A stretch of DNA of 64,000 nucleotides from Vitrella brassicaformis (taxonomy: Eukaryota; Sar; Vitrellaceae), in the NCBI GenBank assembly GCA_001179505.1, contig CDMY01000055.1, positions 62,001-126,000 on the forward strand, read 5' to 3'. The position numbers and the translations under genes are program-made. The notes under the pieces were generated by a model. It was not told where the DNA came from. It saw nothing but the letters and a program-made list of their open reading frames with translations, and did no database searches. The number at the start of each line of letters is the position of its first letter. The first letter of the stretch is position 1. This document shows, piece after piece, positions 44,323 through 54,899 of this stretch.

Positions 44323-46479
44323 CTAGAGGTCTGTGGAGACTTCAATGACCTCCTCGGCCTTCTTGGCCTCGACATGGTCGCCCTTGTCGACGATCAAAGA
44401 GCTGCACACACACAAAACAAACACACACACACACACACACACGAACACAAACCATATCATAAATGTACCACTTTGTCTGTGTGAGCAATGAGGCCATTAT
44501 GCATGCGGATATCCATACATATTGTGGTCCTTGAAGTGGTGTTTGACGGCCTCGATGATGGCGGTCACGTCCAAGGCGGGTGTGGCCGCCTGCTTCTCCA
44601 GCTGCTGTATCTGCTCGGAAGAGACTCGGTCGCTCACCACGGCACCGCCCGTCACGTGCCCTCCACCGACTAGGGCCTCGCCCTCTGGCGTGAAGAGGCG
44701 CAGATCTGAGAACGTAAGATGGATGGATGGATGGATGGATGTCTCTGTGTGTTTCTGCTTCCTACCTACCTTTGAGGCGCTTGAAGAACTCGCGGCCCTC
44801 CTTGTCGAGCTGAGTGCCGTACTTCGCCTCTCGTTTCTTGAGCTTTCTCTTGTGGATGGCCACCTTGATGAAGTAGGTGCTGACGGCAATGACCGCACCG
44901 CCGACTGCCATTCCCGCCACGAAGGGCACAATGGTCGCAGCGGTCACTGCGGCGGACCCCTGAATGTGTTGTACACGCATATCTATGTCTCTGTAGCACA
45001 TATGAAGAGCGCCGACAGAAAGGCTGAGTGAATTACCAAGCCAAGAGCCATCGCGCCCTGTACAGTCACTGTGGAGGCGAAAGCGGAGAACAAAAACAAA
45101 CGACAGATAAAAGATTCCAAAGTCGTCCCCCTCACAATCAGAGACCTCATCAGTTGCAGACCCATGTCATACATGTATCCTTCTGCCTGCCTGCCGTCCT
45201 CCCTGGCTCTCTCTGCAGGGGACTTACATGCGAAGATGCCTCCGCCGATTGCGCCCGCCGCCAGCTGTTGGCCCACGATCTTCCCGCCCGTCTTGCCATG
45301 TATCTTCAAGGCGTTCTTGAACTTTTCTCCGAGGCTCTTCTTCGCAGTGCGGCACATGTCGTACACAGATCCGATTGGCTTGGTGGACTGGCCCAACAAA
45401 AGCTCAGAACGGCAGTACATCTGGTCCGTTCTGAGCACAAGGAGGGACGGTGTGTGAGCTGGTACATCGGACACACAAGGAAGGATAGTGATACTTCGGG
45501 TCATAACGGACGACGCCTGTGTCGATCTTGCTGGGCAGGACTGTCGACAGGGTGGCCTGCATTCATACACACGCAGGGAGGGAGGGAGGGAGGGAGGGAG
45601 GCAGGGAGGCAGGGAGGAGGACAGCATCTGTCAACATGGTGGCTGGTTGCATGTTCCCTCCTCTTGTCCATGTCCAGTCATGCTGACGTTTTTGAGTTGT
45701 TTCGCCTTGGCCTCATCGACGGCGGCTTTTACCTCATCGCTATTGAAGATGTCGCACTCCAGAGGGGAACCGATGTACGCAGGAGGCTCCGGCTCCGGCT
45801 CCGGCTCTGGCTGCTCCTGCTGCTTCTGTTGTTTCCGCTGCTCATGTTTCTTCGCCAGGTCATCCGAAATTTCTGTACACATACCGAGGACGGCACAGGC
45901 ACCCATACATCAATGTCGTGTCTCATTCATCAGAGGCAGGCCAGACCACTTGCCTTCCCTGCCTGGCTGGCTGCGTACCCTTGCCTCGCACGTCCTTGAG
46001 TCTCTTGGCGAAGACCTCCTTGACGGCGCCTTTGTGCTGCTTTGAGGTCAAGTAGATGGGACGGCCGATTGTCACTTGTGCTTCGTCCTCGGATGGGAGC
46101 GGATTCTGGCGGGACACATTCCCCCAGCCAGACCCAGATACAGATTGATCCCTGTCTGGCTGGCGTCAGTTGCATGCATGAGGTACCTACCTGTACTATG
46201 AAGCACATGTCTCTCGGCTGAACGTACACTGTGCGTTTGTCGCCGCGCCTGGCCCACGTGTCGATCTGTGCCAAGAGTCCTGGTGGGTAAAGAGGGTCGT
46301 CGGGAGCTGCACATACGCACGATGGACAGGAGCAAGGAGTGCATGAAGCGGGCGAATGGGTAAGTGTGCGTGTGTGGGTGGGTGAGGTGGGGGACTGACT
46401 GACCACGGAAGCGCTCCACCCCAGGCCGCTCTGGCCCTCTATAGATGCATCTCACATGATCCCACCTGAGTGTGAGCAA
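44323..46479 (-). CDS. Membrane-associated protein with Gly-rich helix, unknown
   Basis: Many exons; stop TAG at 44323-44325 (EAKKAEEVIEVSTDL). Recognisable parts in order: WDHVRCIYRGPERPGVERFR, DDPLYPPGLLAQIDTWARRG, VTIGRPIYLTSKQHKGAV, a Glu/Pro repeat (QEQPEPEPEPEPP from a GGAGCC repeat), KIVGQQLAAGAIGGGIFA, a transmembrane helix TIVPFVAGMAVGGAVIAVS followed by a basic stretch (HKRKLKKREAKYG), then a soluble helical tail (EQIQQLEKQAATPALDVTAI). The helix plus positive flank suggests a single-pass or hairpin membrane protein. The first exon was not fixed. No family was recognised. Confidence 0.5.
44425..44444. repeat. CA dinucleotide microsatellite
   Basis: Part of a longer CA-rich tract at about 44405-44450, in the last intron of the 44323 gene. 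Confidence 0.9.
45575..45612. repeat. GGGA/GGCA tetranucleotide run
   Basis: Purine-rich repeat in an intron of the 44323 gene; pyrimidine-rich on the coding strand. Confidence 0.85.
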
Positions 46480-46561
46480 TCAATAACGAACAAGAAACAC
46501 CATCACGCACCCCATATACATACGGCGTGGGTGTAGTTCAACCAATGAGTGCCATCACTGC

Positions 46562-47053
46562 TCACGGGTCCTGTGGTTCCCCATATTGGTAAGGGTCTTT
46601 CTCGCACCGCCCGCACGCCTGTGGCCCCCCGGGCATGCCCGGCACCTCGAGCTCACAGGTCTTGCCGATAAGCTTCTCACGGACAGCTGCCACGGGGTCC
46701 GTCCCTCGTTTGCTCTTTTTGCTTGCGTGCATGCTCCTCCACGCATTCCGCTCGCAGCTGTCCGGCCATCCCGGTCCAGAATCCTCACCAGGTGTCCCTT
46801 GGCCCGGCGTGAACATCACCTCGCAAGTTACTGAAGGCAGGCAGGCAGGCAGGAGACTTGCTGGAGTCAGACGGGGCGCCGCGTTCCTTTTGTGTGTACC
46901 TCGCTGCTCAAACTGGACGTCACTCCACTCGTGAGCGTCGAAGAGGCGGCACTCGTTCGATTCGCCATTGCAAATCGACTCAGCCCGAGAGAACTTCAAG
47001 GGACACAGGGAGGTGAACGAAACAACAACAGCCCCAACCTCGAAGAGACGCAT
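46562..47053 (-). CDS. Small secreted cysteine-rich protein
   Basis: Two exons: the first begins at 47053 and ends at a GTACAC donor after DVQFEQR (phase 1); the second ends at a TGA at 46562. The N-terminus is a signal peptide (VGAVVVSFTSLCPLKFSRA). The mature part has eight or so Cys, including ICNGESNECRLF, VTCEVMFTPGQGTPGEDSG, KTCELEVPGMPGGPQACGRC. Short, secreted and disulphide-rich: probably extracellular or wall-associated. It lies 82 bp downstream-to-upstream of the membrane gene on the same strand. Function not recognised. Confidence 0.6.
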   Translation of the reverse strand: MRLFEVGAVVVSFTSLCPLKFSRAESICNGESNECRLFDAHEWSDVQFEQRGTHKRNAAPRLTPASLLPACLPSVTCEVMFTPGQGTPGEDSGPGWPDSCERNAWRSMHASKKSKRGTDPVAAVREKLIGKTCELEVPGMPGGPQACGRCEKDPYQYGEPQDP

Positions 47054-47920
47054 CGCTCCTTAGACGAACTTCGTCGCTCTCTCCGTCGGTGTGCACGGGG
47101 CGGGAGGCGTTTGCAGCGTGGATGTCTCGCTCAGGCCTTGTGCGTCTTGCTTGTGGGATCTTTCGATGGTTCGGGGATTACTAAAACAGGGGGCCACTGG
47201 CAGTCTCTTGGCGAGGCCCCCATGCATGTACTAGCCGATCCACGTATTCTGCCGGAGTATTCCTATTCCTTCGAGCTGACAGCGTCCCTGTTCGTGTGTG
47301 AGGGTTGCAATGGGGGAGTTTTCTCATCAGATGATGAGTCACTGAGTGATTGAGAGTGAGTCGATTGACACCTTCCTTGCTTGAGCCAAGCCGGACTTTG
47401 ACAGACATGACACGTACGTTTAAATCGTCCGCGTGTCACACTGATCGCATTGCGATTGCACCATCACGCACACGGCCAATACACACAGGCAGAAAGACGT
47501 GTAGCACTCGACTAAGCACACTCACGCACACAAACACACACACACACGCGCGGAGGAATTGCAAAATAGGAGAGCATCCCCAGGAGTGGCCAAGTGAAAG
47601 ACAAAAACAAAAATGGCGCATGCAGGCAGACAGACAGACAGGCGCAGACAGCAATGCTGTCCCCACCACCCACCTCACCCACCCCTATCGACAGCTTTCC
47701 AACATTCCCCCCTCTCTCCCCATCCCATCCGCCCATGACATGATACACACACCATACCATCCCGTCCGCCCACCCACTCAAAATCGAGAAAATGCCCTCC
47801 GTCCCCTCCCTCCCTGCCTGCCTGCCTCCCGGCATCAATGCCATGGATGTGTGTAGGTAGGTAGATGGGTGACACCGACCGATCAAGTGTGTATGGTGTG
47901 TGTGGAGGGAGATAGATATA
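47054..47920. other. Intergenic
   Basis: No gene seen; CA run near 47528-47550 and C/T-rich 47690-47830. Open frames here overlap repeats or lie antisense to the secreted gene. Confidence 0.5.
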
Positions 47921-48515
47921 TCACCATGAGAAGAGTGTGTTCTGTCCCACTAGGTGGTCGAGGCGATTGATCCAGTCGATGGACACGCGGCGCGTCTGGC
48001 CGGCCGGCGCGCTCGACGCTATCGTCAGCATCGACACACCCGTGTTGTGGTGGAAAAACCTGACACACATATCAAGCAAGATGCCATCATGACATACACA
48101 CGGCACGGTCGTCCCTCTGTCTGTGTGTCGGTGTACGTACCTGATGAGGGGGTTGTCGTGTGTGCCGGTGATGGACTTGATGAGCAGGTCCAGCAGATCG
48201 GCGTGCGCCACGAGGATGACCAGATCGGCACTCCCACTCCCCGCCATGTGCCACAACCTGCCATGCCAGCCACACACAAAGACCGAACGTTGGTCCGGTG
48301 CCTCTGTCTGTGAGTATTAACATATTGTGTGTTGGCAGGCGGTGTTGTCTGTCTGTAAACTACGAACCACTCGGCGACTTTGTTGGCGCGTTTCAGTGCC
48401 TCGGCCAGCGTCTCCTTGGAATGGCCTGGTGTGGGGAAGCAAAGCAGCACCCACCGATTGACAGACAGTGAGTGACACACATATGGACTCACTGACTCCT
48501 TGCATGTCATGTATG

Positions 48516-48557
<42 letters not shown>

Positions 48558-49757
48558 ACCTCTGTACCAGCCGTCCTTCATGGCGTCGGGGAAGGTGACC
48601 TTGCCGGGGAAGTGCTTCTCGAACTCAGCCGTGGCCCATCCTGCACACACTCATCTCATCTCGCGAATGAATGAATGGCATGAACGAACATGAGGGAGGG
48701 GCCGACTGGCTGGCTGACCCTCTGAGGGCACAAATCTGCCGTTCTCCTCCTTGTACATGCCGCCAACCTGCACACACGCACCACAACCGTAATCGAAGAC
48801 CACCTTTTGGCCTGACTGAGTGCTCGTCTCATCTCGTGTGCGGCAGTCAGTCAGTCAGCTACATGCATACCTCGTACAGCTCTGGATTGCAGAAGACGCT
48901 TTTCCTCTCGAGACCGAGCGACTCGATCACGGGCATGGCCGTCAACATCGCCCGGAGCATCGGCGAAACGTACAAACGCTTTACACAGACACACACCAAG
49001 AAACAGAGGGAGCATCACATACCCTCTCTCCGTGTCCATCTGCCCCTCACCCCACCCACCCAAGACGTCGACATACCAGTCTGGGGAGGCCCGCGGCACT
49101 CTTCCGGTCACTGCCGATGGAGGTGGTGGTAGTGGGGGAGGACGCGCTGGCGCTGTCGGAATCGTCCTGCTCCTCATTCTCGCCGCTGTCGCCGTTGTTG
49201 GGGTTGGATGTGCGGGGCGGCAACAGGGAGGGCGGGATGTACGAGTCGATCATGGACGACAGACGGTCCACCTGCTTGACGCCCAACGATGATATCTCGG
49301 GGTCTGTCCACAGACAGACATATATATGCACGCAATGACATGCCATGGGCATCTTGCTGTCTGCGTTGTGTGCGTGTGTGCATGGGGCTGTGGAGCATGT
49401 GTCAGTCACTTGAGCTTCGCCTTCGCTCGAACTCTCGGTTCATATCCAGCCACTTGGAAGTGCCTGCGAGGAAATGGCCAATGCAGCCGTCGGAACAGAC
49501 ACAAACACACGCACAGAGGGCGGCGCAAGTGAAGAGTGCTCGTCGAGGTCATGACGGGCTGTCGGTCCCTCTCTTACCTGGGCTTGGGTAGCTCTGCTTC
49601 TCGCGGAGCTGCTGATAAATCTCGTTGTTCGAACTCTGTGCATGACGAATCATCAGGATCTGCACCACACACAAACACACTGGAATTCGCCTACGCGCGA
49701 ATGGTGGCCTGCATCTGTCGGAGATCTATTCTCCCGTCAGCCATCTCGTACCTTCAT
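47921..49757 (-). CDS. Histidine phosphatase superfamily (phosphoglycerate mutase-like) protein
   Basis: The first exon is only 6 nt (ATGAAG, 49752-49757). It is followed by an exon with the catalytic ILMIRHAQSSNNEIYQQL (RHG-type motif as RHA). Next come EISSLGVKQVDRLSSMIDSY, an acidic Ser-rich insert, LYVSPMLRAMLTAMPVIESL, NPELYE (the acid/base region), a WYRGHSKETLAEALKRA helix, and the second catalytic His in LVILVAHADLLDLLIKS. It ends FFHHNTGVSMLTI and WINRLDHL, stop TGA at 47921. All the expected superfamily blocks are in order and phases agree, including a GTTCGT donor after AEW. The substrate cannot be told; the insert between blocks 1 and 2 is unusual. Confidence 0.85.
48520..48557. 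repeat. TC dinucleotide microsatellite
   Basis: Long CT/TC run in an intron of the histidine phosphatase gene. Confidence 0.9.
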
Positions 49758-49844
49758 GGTTGTGACCTGCGTCGCGGCCGTCGGAGGGCCACTTCGCTCG
49801 CTCCGAAGACTACTCCATCAACTCCCCGTGAGGTTACGAAGGAG

Positions 49845-49852
49845 TGCGAGCT
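49845..49852. promoter_or_regulatory. TGCGAGCT octamer in a divergent promoter
   Basis: Centred between the phosphatase start (49757, minus) and the gene starting at 49919 (plus), a spacer of only 161 bp. Confidence 0.45.
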
Positions 49853-49918
49853 CGGGGTCGGGCCCCCTTTGCCCCCCCAGTCTCAGGCTTGTCGAAGCAT
49901 TTCTCCTCTCACCGCATC

Positions 49919-52900
49919 ATGGCAGGGAAGAAGGGCCCCGAGAAGCCCAAGGCAGACATCGCAAATCTGCAGGTACTACTGGAAGGGAAACATGCCATTC
50001 ATTTCAACGTCGCCCTGTTGCAGATATCTCAGTATGGCGGGTTTGCGGCACGAAAGGCCAAGGAGAGGGCCGAGCTGGAGCCGTCCATCGACGTGCTGCT
50101 GGAGACCTGCAAGCAGCGGCTCCTGGAGGCAAAGAAGGAATACATGGCCGTCACAAGCCAGCTGGGCAAAGGCCAGGCCGCCAACCTCGATGTCGAGCCC
50201 AAATTCGCTGCCATGCAGGTCGACAAGAGCCTGCATGGCGTCTCCCCAACCATAGAGAGATGTTTCGATGAATGGTGTTTGGTTTGTCTGCAGGCGGCAC
50301 TTCAGCAGCTGCAGAGGCAAGCCGTCGACGAGTCCGATGACCGAGCGGCCCTTTCAACCGTGGCCGCAGTAACCCGCCGCTCAGCAACGTACCGGAGCGG
50401 CGCACAGGCCGCATTTATCGCAACATTAAGGGCGCTGCTCCATGACCTCTTGCTGACCACTGACCCGTACCTCTCTCTCTCTCTGAGCATGGTCAGTTCT
50501 GTCCTGCTGCTGTCTCTTGGTCTTTTTTCTTGCAGAGCCAGTCGATTGGACCACTTGGACAAGACGTTCAGGTGGTAAGTTAAGCTGGCTGGCACGGACG
50601 TCTCATGTGTGAGCCAGGCAGACACAGGCACACACACATACACGCCCGCAGCTGATTATGCCAAGTGTTTCTGTGTGTCTGATGACAGGTTCAAGAAGGA
50701 GGCTGCCAGTTGGGGAGTAGACATGGAAGGAATCGCTGCGGTACCGACACAAGCCCGGCACACCGAGGGATGGAGAGATGGATGGCTGGGGGGATGGGTG
50801 ACGATATCCCTGGTGTGTTCAGGCGGAATCAGGTGAAGCCGAAGGCCCGACCGAAGTCGGTGCAGGCTTGAAGGAGGGCGAGGGCACAGAAGAGGACCAG
50901 CAAGCTGAAGAGGAGTCTGCCGAAGGAAGTAGCGAATCCGAGGGGCAGGAGGAGCAGCAGCTACCTGAAGAGCAAATCAAGGAGGACATCGCTGCAGCTC
51001 AGGAAGGTGAAGAGCTCGACCCGTCCCGCTTTCCCGGCAGCACCTTCTATTCCGCTGATTGGAAGCAAGAAGAGCTGCCCAGAGAAGAAGAGGAGACCCC
51101 CAAGGTTCGACCGAAGAGCCTACTGGCCCGGCTGATGCCTTCTTTGAAGCCCCTGACGCCGCCCGAGCGACTCCGCCAGGATTACCGCACCAAAGAGCTG
51201 TTTCGGAGCGACATCCAGCCTGCAGAGGGGCGCTCTCACACGCCATCCACAACAACGGGCGGCGGGATGTTCTCAGGCGTCCCATCCACAGGGCGATGGG
51301 CGCACAAAGGCATGGCTGTGTCCCGCCCTGAGACAGCCCACATTGCTCTCACCACTCCTTCCCAGCCGGCGTCTGCTCTCGGGTCCAGGCCGGTGTCTCG
51401 CCCATCTGGGATGAGGGAGAGGCAGAGGGGCGAAGACGGGACTGTCCTGACGGGCAAAGGGCCGACCGATGTCGTGCAGTCGCAGAAATGGGGTGACAAC
51501 GAGACAAGAAGTCGCCACACACACCACTTTGTCTGTTTTGTCTATTTTGCCTCCTGTGCAGATTCTTCTTGGCAGCGAGCGGCTGATATCGGGAGGGGCC
51601 CCAGGACTGCAATGGATACCGGGACCGCGAGACTGCTCTTGCCATCGGAGTTGTCAGCACTGCGTTGCCGTGGAAACGCCAGAGGCAAACATTGCGTTCT
51701 ACTGATTGCAGGTCTGTCGGCCAGCGGTGGATTGCCAAGCGGCACGCACAAGTCGACGAGGCCATGTAAGGAGGAGACACAAACATGCCATGGATGCGGA
51801 ATGCCACCGGCTCCCTGGTCCTTCCTCAGTCGCCGAGAGGAGTTCTCTGCCTTCATGAGCGACTATGCGTCGAGGCAAAGGCGTCTAGAAGAAGCCATCA
51901 ATCGGTCACACCTCGCAGACATGAGACACGTCCCCCAAACGCCCATTCTCTGTCTGTCTGTCTGTCCGTTCGCCCGCCCGCCTGTCTGCCTCTTTAGGCG
52001 CATCGAAGCCAAGCGGTACGGGGCCACCCTGCAGCAGCGGGCCTACATGATGCCCCCTGACGCCCATCTAGACGTCCATGAAGACATGGCAGCGCAACAG
52101 CGATACCTTCAGTTGAGGAAGGACGAGGACGAGCGCCAAGGCCGGCAGCAGCGGAGCCAGGAGGACCAGCCCGGCGAGTCGAGTCTGCTCTCGCGGACAG
52201 CCTCGAGGCTGCCGAGCGCGGCTGTCAGTCGAAGGAACACCGTGATGCCTCAGGCCGAAGAAGCAGATGAGACGGCGAATGAGTGTGAGCTTGCTGAAAG
52301 AGCGAGACAAACAGACACGGGCGCTGTCTCGCCTTCCAAGTCTCATTCATTGTTGCTGCTGCTGGTTGGTTGCCTGCGTGGGTCCGTGACAGTCGATGAG
52401 ATGCTGCTGTCTCGCCCTCCACTGTTGAACCTTGTCGGGTCGACTCAGGTACGCTACCTACACCTGTCGCTGTCTGCAAACACATGTGCAAGCATGCTTT
52501 GAAAGGGACGTTGTGTGTGTGTGTCTTTTCAGCTGGCAGCTCCCACTGAAGTGGATTTGTCGCCGTCGGCAGCCCAGTCGCCAGAGGCCGCAGACGCGAC
52601 TGCCATCGATGAGTCAGTCAGCATTCTTTGCGTCAATCGAGTGGCAGACAAACAGTCCACATTAATGAATCACGCCGGGATGCATGTGTGTGTTTTGCTT
52701 TGCAGGGCTTCGCGGCCGGGAGTCTCCATCAAGCCCGGGGAAGACGTGCAGCAGCACGAGTTGATGCTCAAGAGGCACCTGTACCAGCACCTCATGGTGA
52801 GTCAGACACATCAAGCAAGCAATCATCTCTCTGTTTCTGTGCGCATGAATGCACCAGGCGATCCCCGGCTACGAGCAGGATGGTTCTCCGCTGTCCCCCC

Positions 52901-53468
52901 CCTCACTCACGTCACCATCTCTGGCACCATACCCACCCAGGCAGCACATCGACAAACGGCACGACCCCTGTGCTGTCCTCGCCGCGCCCTGCACACTGTG
53001 GAGTGCCAAGCACCACCTGACGAAGAAGGAGGACCAGGGGAGTGGAGGTGGCTTGTCGCTTGATGCCATCAGGAGGAGGCAGTTGTGGGAGGTGGAGACG
53101 GCCAAGCAGATGATGGCCAAGATGGGCACGATGGTCGACAGTGCCGTCATTGACAAGGGGCTCGTCATGCCACTGCACCAGCTCAAACGAGGGTACGCAG
53201 GGAGGGAGGGAGGGAGGGAGGGACACACTGCTCGACCACTCAGCCCAACAGCATCACTGTTTGTGTCTGTCTCTGTGTGTGTCTGTCTGTGTGCCCACCC
53301 GCCCACAGTGTGGCTCCTCACACGACTGTGCCCCGTCTGTTGATCAACCCGCTTTACGAGACCAAGGAAGGAGAAGGCCGGCAAGGGCAAAAAGAAAAAG
53401 GCCGGAGGCAAGAAAAAGAAAAAGTGATCAATGACCGTACCGACCGACCGGACTGTGCGTTTGAGTGA
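49919..53468 (+). CDS. Glu/Lys-rich coiled-coil protein, unknown
   Basis: Starts MAGKKGPEKPKADIANLQ 75 bp after the octamer. Helical exons follow (LLETCKQRLLEAKKEYMAVT, QLQRQAVDESDDRAALS), a long acidic exon from about 50821 (EEDQQAEEESAEGSSESEG, then LLARLMPSLKPLTPPERLRQ), further coils (MSDYASRQRRLEEAINRS, KRYGATLQQRAYMMPPDAHL, RRRQLWEVETAKQMMAKMGT) and a Lys-rich end. The published-style frame ends at 53468. Skipping one base near 53366 instead gives KAGKGKKKKAGGKKKKK and a TGA near 53425, which looks more natural. Introns contain TGTC repeats. No family was recognised; a cytoskeletal or axonemal role is only a guess. Confidence 0.5.
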
Positions 53469-54899
53469 GTGAATGAAGAGCCGAGAAGCTCAGCACGGAC
53501 AGACAGACAGCCAGCCAGACAGACAGACAGACGGACGGACAGACGGGCGTATGATCGGTTCAATTTGGTGTGGCCATTGTGATGAATCCGGGCCATTGCG
53601 TTGGTCTTAGCTGAGTGACGCCACTACGGTGTTAAAGCGTCGGCAATGGAAACGTCCGTCCACAGTCGGTGATCGAATTGGTTGGCAGGAACAGACAGAC
53701 AGACAGACATGCAATGCCGTCACTCACGCACGTGTACTAAAACAGCGACGCAAAATTCCGCACCCAGCCAGCTATGCGCTCATGCGACTAGACAGACAGA
53801 CAGACAGAAGGCCATCCGAGCCAGGGAGCGTTAGTCGTACGGACACACACACACACAGACACATGGAGGGCTGGATTCACGTCCCGTTTTGCCAGTGCAG
53901 TGCAGCAGAAGAGAATGAGGTCACGCAGCTAATATCGACACGGATGGATGGATGGATGGATGAGTGGATGTGTGTGAGTGAGTGAGGAAAGGTCAGGCAA
54001 GGCAAGGAGAGAAAAATGCGGCGAAAGCAATGCAGCAACGAGCGAGCAACGCTCCGGGCGGTTTCCCGCGCCGCCCAGAGGCACTGACGCGTGAATGACA
54101 CTGCCTGTATCCAAGACCCTGTTCTCAACCACACGCCACACCACGCCACATAACACAAGACAAGACAAGACAGAGAGAGATCAGAGGCGCAAACAGTCTA
54201 CCCACCCACGAGAAACAACACCTTCTTCCCCTCTCCCCCCCCGCCAGACAAACCAGCCAGGGGGGGCGACACTCTCTGTATGAGTGTGTGCATGAAGGAC
54301 AGAGGCATCCGTCCGTGGCAAAATTCATCCCCTCTGCAGTGCACATGACCGGTGCGAAACGGAAAGACAAAAACAATACTCAGGCACTGTTGTACTGTGG
54401 GTATGGACTGACAGCACACGTCACGTGCACACCAAGGGAAGGAAGGCAGGGCGCAAAACAAGCGGACACGCCGACTCACAGACAGACACAAGTCCCTGCC
54501 GACTGACTGACTGACTGTCAAGGCGTCTGTCGGGCTACTGAGGCAGACGACGGCAAAACGGGCGGTGACGACAGCGCCGCATTTGCGGATGGATGGATGG
54601 ATGTCTATGGATGTCTATGTATGTCTGTGTGTGTACGAACAAACAAACCCACCCATGTGTGTGTGCCTCACAGTCTGTCTCTTTGCTGCATAGGCATGGA
54701 TCCACACGCATAGCACACGGACAGGCACACGCAACCCAATCAAGCTCCAGATAAACGCCCGGCCATGCGTATCCATCCACTCACTCACACGTAGGTCCAT
54801 CGATATATAAACATTCCTCTCCTTCCCTCTACAGTCTCTCTCTCGCCCCCTCCCTCCCTCTCTCCCTCTCTCTGCCTCCCTCTCCCCCGGGCCTTTGGC
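53469..54899. other. Intergenic, microsatellite-rich
   Basis: CAGA/CAGC runs (53500-53545, 53690-53708, 53791-53808), GGAT run (53942-53962), C/T tract 54826-54890. No supported exon. Confidence 0.6.

Noticed and set aside
46892-47353. 153-codon plus frame
   Set aside because: Antisense to the secreted Cys-rich gene and without recognisable features.
53500-53545. Regular tetranucleotide repeats that could suggest a CRISPR-like array
   Set aside because: Simple CAGA/CAGC microsatellite with no spacers; eukaryotic nuclear DNA.
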